Shown here one piece after another: positions 45,021 through 52,516 of a stretch of 64,000 nt of DNA (positions within the stretch are counted from its first letter, which is position 1; each line of letters begins with the position of its first letter). The position numbers and the translations under genes were made by a program. The notes beneath the pieces were generated by a model that worked only from the letters and a program-made list of their open reading frames with translations, did not search any database and was not told the DNA's origin. The stretch spans positions 124,001-188,000 of the forward strand of contig PBLF01000028.1 of NCBI GenBank assembly GCA_002722295.1, read 5' to 3'. The stretch comes from Stappia sp. (GTDB taxonomy: Bacteria; Pseudomonadota; Alphaproteobacteria; Rhizobiales; Stappiaceae).

Positions 45021-45563
45021 TTATCCGTCGAGGCGACCGGCGCCAAAGGCGGCGTTGAGGGCGTTGAGATGGGCGGCGACCGGATTGCGGGCCGAGACGG
45101 CCTCGGCCTGGCGACGGCTGTCCTGGATCATGCGGTCGATGTGCAGGATGCGCTCCTGCAGACGCACGGAGCGCTCGATCAGGGAGCGCAGCATCTCGGG
45201 CAGTTCCTCGAAGCCGGCGGCGCCGCTGTTGGGCGAGGCGCTGTCGAGGCGCACCTTGGTCTTCTCGCTGCCGGCCTGCTCGGGGGTCATCTCGCCTTCG
45301 TTCACGGCGCGCTGAAGCAGAAGCCAGGAGGCCATCTGCATCAGCCGTGTCGTCAGGCGCATGGATTCGGTGGCATAGGCAAGCGACGCGGCACGCGGAA
45401 GCGACTTGGATTCCACCCGGCCATCGCCGTCGAGATAGGCGGCGGTCTCCTCGACCAGGCCCATTCCGTCCCGGAAGAGGGTGCTGAAGGTCTCGGAATT
45501 GGCGAGCCGCTCGGCGAAGTCGATCATTCCCCCGCCTGACGTTGTTGCGTGCCGGTCCGTCAT
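45021..45563 (-). CDS. rcdA: RcdA/DUF1465, regulator of CtrA degradation
   Basis: A 180-residue helical protein of the DUF1465 family, of which RcdA of Caulobacter is the known member. Family features are FAERLANSETFSTLFRDGM, AYATESMRLTTRLMQMASWL and the SVRLQERILHIDRMI helix near the end. Established role: dimeric adaptor linking PopA and CpdR-primed ClpXP to CtrA and other substrates. CAGGAGACG lies before the ATG at 45563; the ATG at 45527 is an alternative. With cpdR at 5236 two parts of this degradation pathway are in the window. Confidence 0.87.
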   Translation of the reverse strand: MTDRHATTSGGGMIDFAERLANSETFSTLFRDGMGLVEETAAYLDGDGRVESKSLPRAASLAYATESMRLTTRLMQMASWLLLQRAVNEGEMTPEQAGSEKTKVRLDSASPNSGAAGFEELPEMLRSLIERSVRLQERILHIDRMIQDSRRQAEAVSARNPVAAHLNALNAAFGAGRLDG

Positions 45564-45817
45564 ATGCCTGCGTCTCCTGTTCACACCTGCCTGTCGCGCC
45601 CGGCTGTCCTTCTCTCGCCTCTCCGCCGGCGGGCCCGTGCGAGGGGCGCTTCTGCCGGAGTGCGTCGCGGGACCATGTCCCGCATCGGGAGGGCGGCGGC
45701 CCTTGTTGTGCCGCTTTGAAACCGTGGTGCGTCTGTCGACCCTTGCGTCGCAAGCATCATGCCAGGATCCGACGGCAGATCCCGGCCACCCCCTCTGGAT
45801 ACACCGGAGAGCGCGCC

Positions 45818-45845
45818 AAAAAAAGAGCCGCGGAGACCGCGGCTC
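45818..45845 (-). terminator. Intrinsic terminator of the candidate short RNA / DUF1192 transcript
   Basis: On the minus strand GAGCCGCGG-TCT-CCGCGGCTC, a perfect 9-bp stem, is followed by seven T. It is one of the strongest terminators in the window and lies 195 bases after the DUF1192 stop. Confidence 0.9.
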
Positions 45846-45915
45846 GAAGTCATTAACAGGGAGGCGTCAAACAGAGTGGACAGGAGCCACTCGAAATCCA
45901 GATCACTGGATACCC
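45818..45915 (-). ncRNA. Candidate short RNA with anti-Shine-Dalgarno tracts, between rcdA and DUF1192
   Basis: Reading the minus strand from about 45915: hairpin 1 is ATCCAG-TGAT-CTGGAT (45911-45896); hairpin 2 is GAGTGG-CTCCTGT-CCACTC (45892-45874), with CUCCU in its loop; then a single-stranded part with CCTCCCT (45864-45858); then the strong terminator. The order and spacing copy the RNA at 3802-3891, though sequences differ, and recall the AbcR and other anti-Shine-Dalgarno RNAs of Rhizobiales. The upstream stretch 45916-45990 is AT-rich, as for a promoter, but no clear -35/-10 pair is seen; it could instead be cut from the DUF1192 3' end. Confidence 0.55.
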
Positions 45916-46039
45916 ACAGTTATGATTTGGAAAGCTTAATAAAAAGTAAATTATTAAAAGTGTCGTGATTTCAATGGTTATTCCGCAACGTCCCCGCTTC
46001 CGATCCTTAAGTGAAAACAAGTAGTCACGGATGAAGTGT

Positions 46040-46234
46040 CTATTTTCGGAACACCGCGTCCGCTGCCGCCCGCACACCGCCACGTGTGGAGATCTCCGTC
46101 TCGGTGCGCGTGATCTCGGCCCTGAGCGCGAGAATCCGTGCTTCCAGTTCCTCCACGGACTGGCGGGACAGGTCCTCGCCAACGACCACCGTCGCCTGTG
46201 CGGGGCGCTGCGGGCCATCGAGGTCTTCGAACAT
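46040..46234 (-). CDS. DUF1192 small protein
   Basis: A 64-residue protein. MFEDLDGPQ at the start, VGEDLSRQSVEELEARILAL in the middle and the coiled-coil ALRAEITRTETEIS are the DUF1192 pattern. Function unknown. GGGAGGAAG lies just before the ATG at 46234. It is divergent from the quinone oxidoreductase gene, 134 bases away. Confidence 0.87.
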   Translation of the reverse strand: MFEDLDGPQRPAQATVVVGEDLSRQSVEELEARILALRAEITRTETEISTRGGVRAAADAVFRK

Positions 46235-46368
46235 GTCTTCCTCCCTTGCGTTCTGCCGCTGCCGACCGGGAAGAATGCTGTTCCGCCCCGACAAGGTCAA
46301 TTGTCAGGCCGGGCATGGCTGCTAAAACGGTCGGGAGGAAACACGCCAATCGAACCGGAGGACGTGCC

Positions 46369-47403
46369 ATGGCGCATGACGATGCCCCGAGCCACCCGCG
46401 CATGATGACCGCGATCGCGATCAAGTCGCCCGGCGGACCCGACGTGCTGGCGCCCGAGGAGCGGCCCGTGCCGGCCGCGCGCGACGGCGAGGTTCTCATC
46501 AAGGTGCATGCCGCCGGCGTCAATCGGCCCGACGTGATCCAGCGCAAGGGCCTGTATCCGCCGCCCCCGGGCGTCACCGACATCCCGGGCCTCGAGGTCT
46601 CCGGCGAGGTGATCGCGCGCGGGCCCGGTCTTTCCGGCGAGGCGCATCTGGAGGTCGGAGCCAGGGTCTGCGCGCTCGTGCCGGGCGGCGGCTATGCCGA
46701 ATATGTGACCGCCCACGCGGGTTGCGTGCTGCCCGTCCCCGATGGCCTTTCCATGGTCGAGGCGGCGGCCGTGCCGGAAACCTTCTTCACCGTGTGGAGC
46801 AACGTCTTCGACCGGGTCGGTCTGACGGCGGGCGAACGGTTCCTCGTGCACGGCGGCACCTCGGGCATCGGCACGACGGCGATCCAGCTCGCGAAGGCCT
46901 TCGGGGCGGAGGTCTTCACCACCGTGGGATCGGCGGAGAAGGCCGAAGCCGCGCGCAAGCTCGGGGCGGATCACGTCATCAACTACAACGAGACGGATTT
47001 CGTCGAGGAGATCGGACGCGTCACCGGCGGGGCCGGCATTCACGTCATCCTGGACATGGTCGGCGGGGACTATGTGGAGCGCAACTGGAAGGTGGCGGCC
47101 GTGGAAGGGCGCATCTGCCAGATCGCGACACTGAACGGCACGTCGCAGGAGGTGAATTTCAGCCGCCTTATGGTCAAGCGGCTGACCCATACGGGGTCTA
47201 CCCTGCGCCCGCGCGACGAGGGCTTCAAGGCGGCGATCGCCACGAAGCTGCGTGAGCGGGTGTGGCCGCTGATCGCACGGAAGAAGGTGGGACCGGTGAT
47301 GGATTCGACCTATCCGCTCGATGAGGCGGTTGCCGCGCACACGCGCATGGAAGGGTCGTCGCATGTGGGAAAGATCGTCCTGGTGACGCCTGCCGGAGCG
47401 TGA
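46369..47403 (+). CDS. NAD(P)H quinone oxidoreductase, zeta-crystallin/PIG3-like
   Basis: A 344-residue zinc-free medium-chain dehydrogenase. HAAGVNRPDVIQRKGLYPPP, GGGYAEYVTAHAGCVLPVP, ETFFTVWSNVFDRVGL, the NADPH loop LVHGGTSGIGTTAIQLAKAF and the tail AAHTRMEGSSHVGKIVL are typical of the PIG3 branch that reduces quinones with NADPH. The frame extends upstream, but GGAGGAC seven bases before the ATG at 46369 fixes the start. It stands alone before trcR. Confidence 0.9.
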   Translation: MAHDDAPSHPRMMTAIAIKSPGGPDVLAPEERPVPAARDGEVLIKVHAAGVNRPDVIQRKGLYPPPPGVTDIPGLEVSGEVIARGPGLSGEAHLEVGARVCALVPGGGYAEYVTAHAGCVLPVPDGLSMVEAAAVPETFFTVWSNVFDRVGLTAGERFLVHGGTSGIGTTAIQLAKAFGAEVFTTVGSAEKAEAARKLGADHVINYNETDFVEEIGRVTGGAGIHVILDMVGGDYVERNWKVAAVEGRICQIATLNGTSQEVNFSRLMVKRLTHTGSTLRPRDEGFKAAIATKLRERVWPLIARKKVGPVMDSTYPLDEAVAAHTRMEGSSHVGKIVLVTPAGA

Positions 47404-47535
47404 TCCGGGTTTGATTTCGCGCGCGAAGCGGCGTATAAGCCCGAAAGTTCCCCTCTTAATTCGAGTGTGTTTCAGTCTTTGTCGCGACCTGCAGCCTTGC
47501 GGGTCACCGGCGGAGCGAACAGGAGGCTTTTATTC

Positions 47536-48363
47536 ATGGCGACCACACCCTTGATGCCAAAGGCGACGGCCGTGTGGCTCGTGGACAACACGTCCCTCAG
47601 CTTCGACCAGATCGCCGATTTCTGCAAGTTGCATCCGCTCGAGGTCAAGGCGATCGCCGACGGCGAGGCGGCCCAGGGCATCAAGGGTCTCGACCCTGTC
47701 ATGACCGGCCAGTTGAGCCGCGACGAGATCGAGAAGGGGCAGGTGGACACGGGCTACCGGCTGAAGCTCCAGGAGAGCAAGACGCGGGTTCCCGAGGCCA
47801 AGCGCAAGGGACCGCGCTATACGCCGGTGTCGCGCCGCCAGGACCGTCCCAACGCGATCCTGTGGCTGGTGCGCAACCATCCCGAGCTCAAGGACGCCCA
47901 GGTGATGCGCCTTGTCGGCACGACCAAGCCGACGATCCTCGCCATTCGCGAGCGCACCCACTGGAACTCGGCCAACCTGACGCCGAGCGATCCGGTGACG
48001 CTTGGCCTTTGCAGCCAGATCGAGCTCGATCTCGAGGTGGAGCGTGCGTCCAAGAACCTGCCGCCGCGGCCCGAGGGCGAGCATCACGAGGAGACGCTCC
48101 TGCCGGCGGAGGAGACCACCTCCGAGGACGCGATGGCGGCCGCCTTTGCCCGCACCACCTCCACGCCCCAGCCGCAGGAGGAGGAGTTCGACGCCGACGC
48201 GGTGTTCGCCAAGCTCAACGCGCTCAAGGGCCGCTCCGACGAGGAGACGGACGAGGACGCGGCTGGCGAGGATGCGACTGGCGAGGACGCGACGGACGAG
48301 GCTTCCGGCTCCGACGAGACGGCTTCTGCCGAGCAGCCGGGTGAGGACGACGAGCAGCGCTGA
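47536..48363 (+). CDS. trcR: Cell cycle transcriptional regulator TrcR (DUF1013)
   Basis: A 275-residue protein. AVWLVDNTSLSFDQIADFCK, VKAIADGEAAQGIKGLDP and RQDRPNAILWLVRNHPELKD are DUF1013 signatures; the last region plus QVMRLVGTTKPTILAIRERT looks like a helix-turn-helix. The family is called TrcR in alphaproteobacterial annotations. Residues 190-275 form a Glu/Asp-rich tail (EEFDADAVFAKLNAL is probably a conserved patch). AGGAGG lies nine bases before the ATG at 47536. Its regulon here is unknown. Confidence 0.88.
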   Translation: MATTPLMPKATAVWLVDNTSLSFDQIADFCKLHPLEVKAIADGEAAQGIKGLDPVMTGQLSRDEIEKGQVDTGYRLKLQESKTRVPEAKRKGPRYTPVSRRQDRPNAILWLVRNHPELKDAQVMRLVGTTKPTILAIRERTHWNSANLTPSDPVTLGLCSQIELDLEVERASKNLPPRPEGEHHEETLLPAEETTSEDAMAAAFARTTSTPQPQEEEFDADAVFAKLNALKGRSDEETDEDAAGEDATGEDATDEASGSDETASAEQPGEDDEQR

Positions 48364-48407
48364 GACGCGCCGTGCGGTTCTCCCGCAGCAGCATCATGAC
48401 CTGAACG

Positions 48408-48443
48408 AAAAGGGCCGTCCGGAGAACCGGGCGGCCCTTTTCG
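48408..48443. terminator. Bidirectional intrinsic terminator after trcR
   Basis: AAAAGGGCCG and CGGCCCTTTT flank an inner CCGG pair, giving T runs on both strands, between trcR and yebC. Confidence 0.8.
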
Positions 48444-48532
48444 GTTCTGGTGCGTTCTCAAGCGGGCGAAACACAAGACGGCCGGGCACATGGCCCGGCC
48501 GTCGCGAAGTGTCGGGTCGGAAGAGGAAAGGC

Positions 48533-49282
48533 TCAGGCCGCGGTGAGCTTGGCCAGCGTTTCCTCGTCCACCTCGAAGTTCGAGTAGACGTTCTGCACGT
48601 CGTCGTCGTCTTCCAGCATCGCGATGAGCTTGAGGACCGTCTGCGCCTTTTCGGCATCGACGGGTGCCGGCGTCTGCGGCCGCCAGATGGTCTTCACCGT
48701 TTCCGCCTCGCCGACGGATGCCTCGAGCGCCTTGGAGACGTCGCCGAGATCCTCGAAGGTGCAGGTGATGACGTGGGATGTCTCGTCCGACTGCACATCC
48801 TCGGCGCCGGCCTCGATGGCGGCCTCGAGCATGGCGTCGGCGCTGCCGGCGTCCGCCGGATAGACGATCTCGCCGACCCGGTCGAACATGAAGGCGACCG
48901 AGCCGCTTTCGCCCATGGAGCCGCCGCACTTGGAGAAGTAGGAGCGCACGTTGGAGGCGGAACGGTTGCGGTTGTCGGTCAGCGCCTCGACGATGACGGC
49001 GACGCCGGCCGGACCGTAGCCCTCGTAGCGGACTTCCTCGTAGTTGTCGCCGTCACCCGCCTGCGACTTGTTGATCGCGCGCTGGATGTTGTCCTTGGGC
49101 ATGGACTGGGCCTTGGCGTTCTGCACGGCCAGGCGCAGGCGCGGATTGGCGTTGATGTCCGGTCCGCCCATCTTCGCAGCGACCGTGATCTCCTTCGACA
49201 GCTTGGAGAAGATCTTGGAGCGCACCGCGTCCTGGCGGCCCTTGCGGTGCATGATGTTCTTGAATTGGGAATGTCCGGCCAT
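48533..49282 (-). CDS. yebC: YebC/PmpR-family protein
   Basis: A 249-residue protein, [19 protein letters not shown] at the start, with [40 protein letters not shown] and [14 protein letters not shown] at the end. Traditionally a transcription regulator; recent work on the family points to relief of ribosomes stalled at proline-rich stretches, akin to EF-P, which is encoded at 62351. The following minus-strand genes (phosphodiesterase, 5-FCL) lie upstream with a 229-base gap. Confidence 0.95.
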   Translation of the reverse strand: MAGHSQFKNIMHRKGRQDAVRSKIFSKLSKEITVAAKMGGPDINANPRLRLAVQNAKAQSMPKDNIQRAINKSQAGDGDNYEEVRYEGYGPAGVAVIVEALTDNRNRSASNVRSYFSKCGGSMGESGSVAFMFDRVGEIVYPADAGSADAMLEAAIEAGAEDVQSDETSHVITCTFEDLGDVSKALEASVGEAETVKTIWRPQTPAPVDAEKAQTVLKLIAMLEDDDDVQNVYSNFEVDEETLAKLTAA

Positions 49283-49511
49283 GTCGCTTCCTGGTTCGTT
49301 CCTGCAATTGCCTTGCCGTGGCCCTGAGCTGCGTGTCGGCGCAGCCCGTGTCCGCGGATCCTCGCCCGGCCCGGAAAACGGGACGGGGGACCGGCGGAAC
49401 GCGTGCCGCCTGCCCGGACATCCGGGTGGCGAGGGGCGCGGATCGGCGCGTTATACGTCTCGCGCGGCCAAAAATCCAGCCACGCAAGCCAGCGGACTCG
49501 CGGCGGGCGTC

Positions 49512-50339
49512 TCAGCCCTCGCGCCAGTCCGGCGGCAGCACCTGCGAGAGCCGGCCGCCCAGCCGCAGCGGAGCGATGGCGGTGGCAAGCCCGCTCGTCT
49601 CGTCGATCTCCACGGCAACGCCGGAGACGGTCGCCTCGCCGAGCGCCGGGGTGAAGCGGCCCGAGGGGATCTTGCGCAGGAAGCGCGAGACCGGCTCGTC
49701 CTTTTCCATGCCCAGCACGGAATCATAGTCGCCGCACATGCCCGCGTCGCTCATGTAGGCGGTGCCGCCGGGCAGGATCTGGTGGTCGGCCGTGGGCACA
49801 TGGGTGTGGGTGCCGACGACGAGCGAGGCACGACCGTCGACGAAATGGCCCATCGCCTGCTTCTCGCTGGTCGCCTCGGCGTGCATGTCGATGACGGCGG
49901 CGTCGACCACCTGGCCGAGCGGGGTGGACTCAAGCACCTGGTCGACGGCCGCGAAGGGGTCGTCCAGACTGTCCATGAACACCCGCCCCATGGCGTTGAC
50001 CACGAGGATGCGCGCGCCGTTGCGGGCGGTGAAGATGTTGGCCCCGCGCCCCGGCGTCCCTGAGGGGAAGTTGATCGGACGGATCAGGCGGTCCTGGCGC
50101 TCGATGTAGACAAGCGTGTCGCGCTGGTCCCAGATGTGGTTGCCGGTGGTGACCACATCCGCGCCGGCATCGAGCACGTCCTGGAGGATCGCCTCGGTGA
50201 TGCCGAAGCCGGCGGCGGAGTTCTCGCCGTTGACGATGACGAAGTCGATGGCATTGGCCTCGACAAGGCCGGGCAGCGTTTCGACCACGGCCTGGCGGCC
50301 GCTGCGCCCGACCAGATCCCCCAGAAACAATAGACGCAT
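49512..50339 (-). CDS. YmdB-family metallophosphoesterase (TIGR00282 type)
   Basis: A 275-residue dinuclear-metal phosphodiesterase. The metal ligands are visible in FLGDLVGRSGR, VNGENSAAGFG, TTGNHIWDQRD, VIDMHAEATSEKQAMGH and VVGTHTHVPTAD. Members hydrolyse 2',3'-cyclic nucleotides in vitro; the Bacillus YmdB affects biofilm and sporulation decisions. The start at 50339 abuts the stop of the 5-FCL gene (one-base gap), so the two are co-translated or at least one operon. Confidence 0.9.
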   Translation of the reverse strand: MRLLFLGDLVGRSGRQAVVETLPGLVEANAIDFVIVNGENSAAGFGITEAILQDVLDAGADVVTTGNHIWDQRDTLVYIERQDRLIRPINFPSGTPGRGANIFTARNGARILVVNAMGRVFMDSLDDPFAAVDQVLESTPLGQVVDAAVIDMHAEATSEKQAMGHFVDGRASLVVGTHTHVPTADHQILPGGTAYMSDAGMCGDYDSVLGMEKDEPVSRFLRKIPSGRFTPALGEATVSGVAVEIDETSGLATAIAPLRLGGRLSQVLPPDWREG

Positions 50340-50340
50340 G

Positions 50341-50991
50341 TCACTCCCTGCCCGCGGCGGGATTGCCGCTCGTGTGTGATTGTTCGCGGGTTTCCGCAAC
50401 GACGAATCCCGTTTCGGTCAGGATCCGGGCGAGCCGCCGGTCGTGGGGCTCCTCGGGAACCTCCTCCACTTCCTGGGCGGCGAAGGCAATGCCGACCGTG
50501 ACCGGCTCGCGACCGCTTTCCACCGCGATCCGCGCGATCGCGCGGTCGTAGTAGCCGCGCCCGTAGCCGATGCGCCCGCCGCGCCGGTCGAAAGCCGCGA
50601 GAGGCACGAGCATGCAGGACGGGACGAGTTCCTCCGCCTCCGCCGGGGGTTCCAGTGTGCCGAAGCCGGCCTTCACCAGTTGCGTTTCGCGGGTGAGTTC
50701 ACGGAAGACGAGGTCGCCCTCGACGATGGCGGGAAGAGCCAGGCGGTGGCCGCGTGCGCGCAGCGCATCCATGAGCGGGCGCGGGTCGATCTCGTCGCGG
50801 ATGGGCCAGAAGCCCGAGACAATGGCGCCCGGCGCGAACCCGAGCGCATCGATGTGGTCGACAAGGGCAAGCCCCGCCTCGATGCGGACGGTCTCCGGCA
50901 GGGCGGCGCGTGCCGCCAGCGCGGCGCGGCGGTGCCTTTCCTTGTCGGCCTGGATCGGCGTCAGGTCTGATCGGGGCGCGTTCTTCGCCAT
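50341..50991 (-). CDS. 5-formyltetrahydrofolate cyclo-ligase
   Basis: The 216-residue enzyme converts 5-formyl-THF to 5,10-methenyl-THF with ATP. KERHRRAALAARAALP near the N-terminus, SGFWPIRDEIDP, VPLAAFDRRGGRIGYGRGYYDR (folate/ATP site) and GIAFAAQEVEEVPEEPHDRR are family marks. The ATG at 50991 is chosen by family length. It lies directly downstream of the 6S RNA, an arrangement well known in proteobacteria (ssrS-ygfA), and may be read through from the 6S promoter. Confidence 0.93.
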   Translation of the reverse strand: MAKNAPRSDLTPIQADKERHRRAALAARAALPETVRIEAGLALVDHIDALGFAPGAIVSGFWPIRDEIDPRPLMDALRARGHRLALPAIVEGDLVFRELTRETQLVKAGFGTLEPPAEAEELVPSCMLVPLAAFDRRGGRIGYGRGYYDRAIARIAVESGREPVTVGIAFAAQEVEEVPEEPHDRRLARILTETGFVVAETREQSHTSGNPAAGRE

Positions 50992-51139
50992 GCGCTCTCT
51001 CGGGACTGCGGAACGGGTCGCTCGGGACCCGTGCGGCCCCGCTTCGTCGTCAATAACCGAAAAGGGAGCGGGAAGGAAACCGTGCCGCGGCGCCATTGCG
51101 ATGCGCCGGACCGACACGGGCGTGCCGGAGGTGAATTTC

Positions 51140-51299
51140 TGACGTGGCCACCTCGGCCGTTGGAGGTTGCAATCCCGGGAGACCTACAAAGTAGGTGGGC
51201 GCCGTTTGCTCCAGCCCACGGGCCGGAGTAGGGACAGCTCCCTTGGGATGCGTAAGGCCCCGGGGATATGTCTCCTGACGAACCGCGCAGCCACGCCGA
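51140..51299 (-). ncRNA. ssrS: 6S RNA
   Basis: The RNA of about 160 nt lies between zapA and the 5-FCL gene, the standard site. Its ends pair: CGTGGC at 51295-51290 and GCCACG at 51148-51143 form the closing stem. The interior has the long interrupted double strand with a central open region and the typical 3' part GGCGCCCACCTACTTTGTAG. 6S RNA mimics an open promoter and sequesters housekeeping RNA polymerase in stationary phase. A near-perfect promoter puts the start at 51298-51299. Confidence 0.87.
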
Positions 51300-51304
51300 C
51301 CCCG

Positions 51305-51333
51305 ATATAGGGTCGCCTCGCGGGGAATGACAA
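51305..51333 (-). promoter_or_regulatory. Promoter of the 6S RNA
   Basis: On the minus strand TTGTCA (51333-51328), 17 bases, then CTATAT (51310-51305), the exact alphaproteobacterial -10. Start of transcription about 51298. Confidence 0.8.
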
Positions 51334-51438
51334 CACCCGATTTTCGCAGGGCTGGCGCGCCATACGCATACGCGGCGAAAATCCCGATGCTTTTGCGGAC
51401 CAGGAGGGGAAACGGCCGGGGCTACGGCGGTCGGGCGT

Positions 51439-51816
51439 TCAGCTCTCGGCGGGCTTGACGGAGCGGCTCAGCCCGTCGGCGATCGCCTCGATGCGTCCGG
51501 CCGCCTCGCCGATGCTGCGCGCGATGGTCGCCTCGGTCTTTTCGATGCGTTCCAGACTGGCGCTGCGCGCGTCGCGCAGGGCGGCGACTTCGTCCTCGAG
51601 CGCCTTGAGCCGGCGCTCGCGTTCGGCGAGCTCGTCGGTCACCATGATGCCGGCCATGACGGTCAGGCGCAGGTCGCCGATCTCGCCGAAGCTGCCGCGC
51701 AGCGTGTCGATGGCGCCGTCGAAACGGCGGGCCAGGGCGGACAGCCGCTCCTCCTCGCCGTCGTCGCAGGCCATGCGGAAGCTGCGTCCGTTGATGGTGA
51801 CGGTGATCTGCGCCAT
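51439..51816 (-). CDS. zapA: Cell division protein ZapA
   Basis: A 125-residue FtsZ-bundling protein. MAQITVTINGRSFRMACDDG and EERLSALARRFDGAIDTL are the N-terminal ZapA fold, followed by LRLTVMAGIMVTDEL and a long coiled coil (RRLKALEDEVAALRDARSAS onward). It supports Z-ring assembly at midcell. The DUF4164 gene lies 16 bases upstream and the 6S RNA 140 bases downstream. Confidence 0.93.
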   Translation of the reverse strand: MAQITVTINGRSFRMACDDGEEERLSALARRFDGAIDTLRGSFGEIGDLRLTVMAGIMVTDELAERERRLKALEDEVAALRDARSASLERIEKTEATIARSIGEAAGRIEAIADGLSRSVKPAES

Positions 51817-51832
51817 GCCGGTCTCCGGGTGT

Positions 51833-52147
51833 CTAGCCGCCGTGGGTTTCCAGGACGGAGCGGATCGATTCCATGGCCGAGACCAGCCTGCGCGACACCT
51901 CGCGGTTGGCGTCCTCGAGCCGGGCGACGCGCGCCTCCGAGGTGTCGAGCGTGGCGGCGAGCTGGGAGCGGTCCTCGCCCAGCCGCTGGACTTCCGCCGC
52001 GAGCCCGTCCACCGACATGTCCGCCTCGAGGCGGTGCTCGACGGCTGCTTCCAGACGACTGACGGCGCGCGAAAGCCGCTCCAGCGCGGCGTCAACCGTG
52101 CCGGCCGCGTCCGCCGAGTTTCCAGCAGAGATCTCGTCCGTCGCCAT
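51833..52147 (-). CDS. DUF4164 coiled-coil protein
   Basis: A 104-residue helical protein. AALERLSRAVSRLEAAVEHR, AEVQRLGEDRSQLAATLD and ARLEDANREVSRRLVSAMES form one long coiled coil typical of DUF4164, found just upstream of zapA in Rhizobiales. A role beside ZapA in division is plausible but unproved. The ATG at 52147 has only a weak ribosome site (GGGCT). Confidence 0.82.
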   Translation of the reverse strand: MATDEISAGNSADAAGTVDAALERLSRAVSRLEAAVEHRLEADMSVDGLAAEVQRLGEDRSQLAATLDTSEARVARLEDANREVSRRLVSAMESIRSVLETHGG

Positions 52148-52516
52148 TAAGAAAGCCCGATGCCGAATGCCCGTGTCGCCCCCCGAAACGACGCATGCCG
52201 AGCGCGCCTGCCACTCAAGTCGCGGCGACCCGGCACGACGCCGAAAGGTGCCTATAGCATTCCTTCGCCGGCGATGCGAGTTCGCACGAAACCGGGCCGC
52301 AGGCCGGCACGCGCTTTGTTGACTCGCCCAAGGTTCCTGATATTTGTCGGGCCGCCTTGCCGGGGGCTTGCCCGCCGGCAGTTCCGGCGCCCTGGCACCG
52401 CACCAGCCAGGCCGGCGCCAGTCGGACCGGACCCGCCGGTCCGCACGAACGGCGCTGTTGCACATTAACTGCATGTCACGGCCAACGGGCCTCCGACAGG
52501 GACAGACGGGAATCAC
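52148..52516. other. 369-base divergent region before tkt
   Basis: It lies between DUF4164 (minus) and tkt (plus). Besides the promoter at 52319-52346 I see no RNA gene and no LysR (CbbR-type T-N11-A) site that stands out. Confidence 0.4.
52319..52346 (+). promoter_or_regulatory. Promoter candidate for tkt
   Basis: TTGACT at 52319-52324 and TATTTG at 52341-52346 with a 16-base spacer. The -35 overlaps GACTC, a GANTC site for the CcrM methyltransferase. The leader would be about 165 nt. Confidence 0.45.

Noticed and set aside
45930..45962. Possible CtrA site (TTAA-N7-TTAA) in the AT-rich stretch near 45.9 kb
   Set aside because: Two TTAA copies are there but 14 bases apart, not seven.
46330..46345. 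TTTCCTCCC on the minus strand upstream of the quinone oxidoreductase gene
   Set aside because: It resembles the MmgR decamer but has no flanking hairpins or terminator; it is the complement of a purine-rich stretch.
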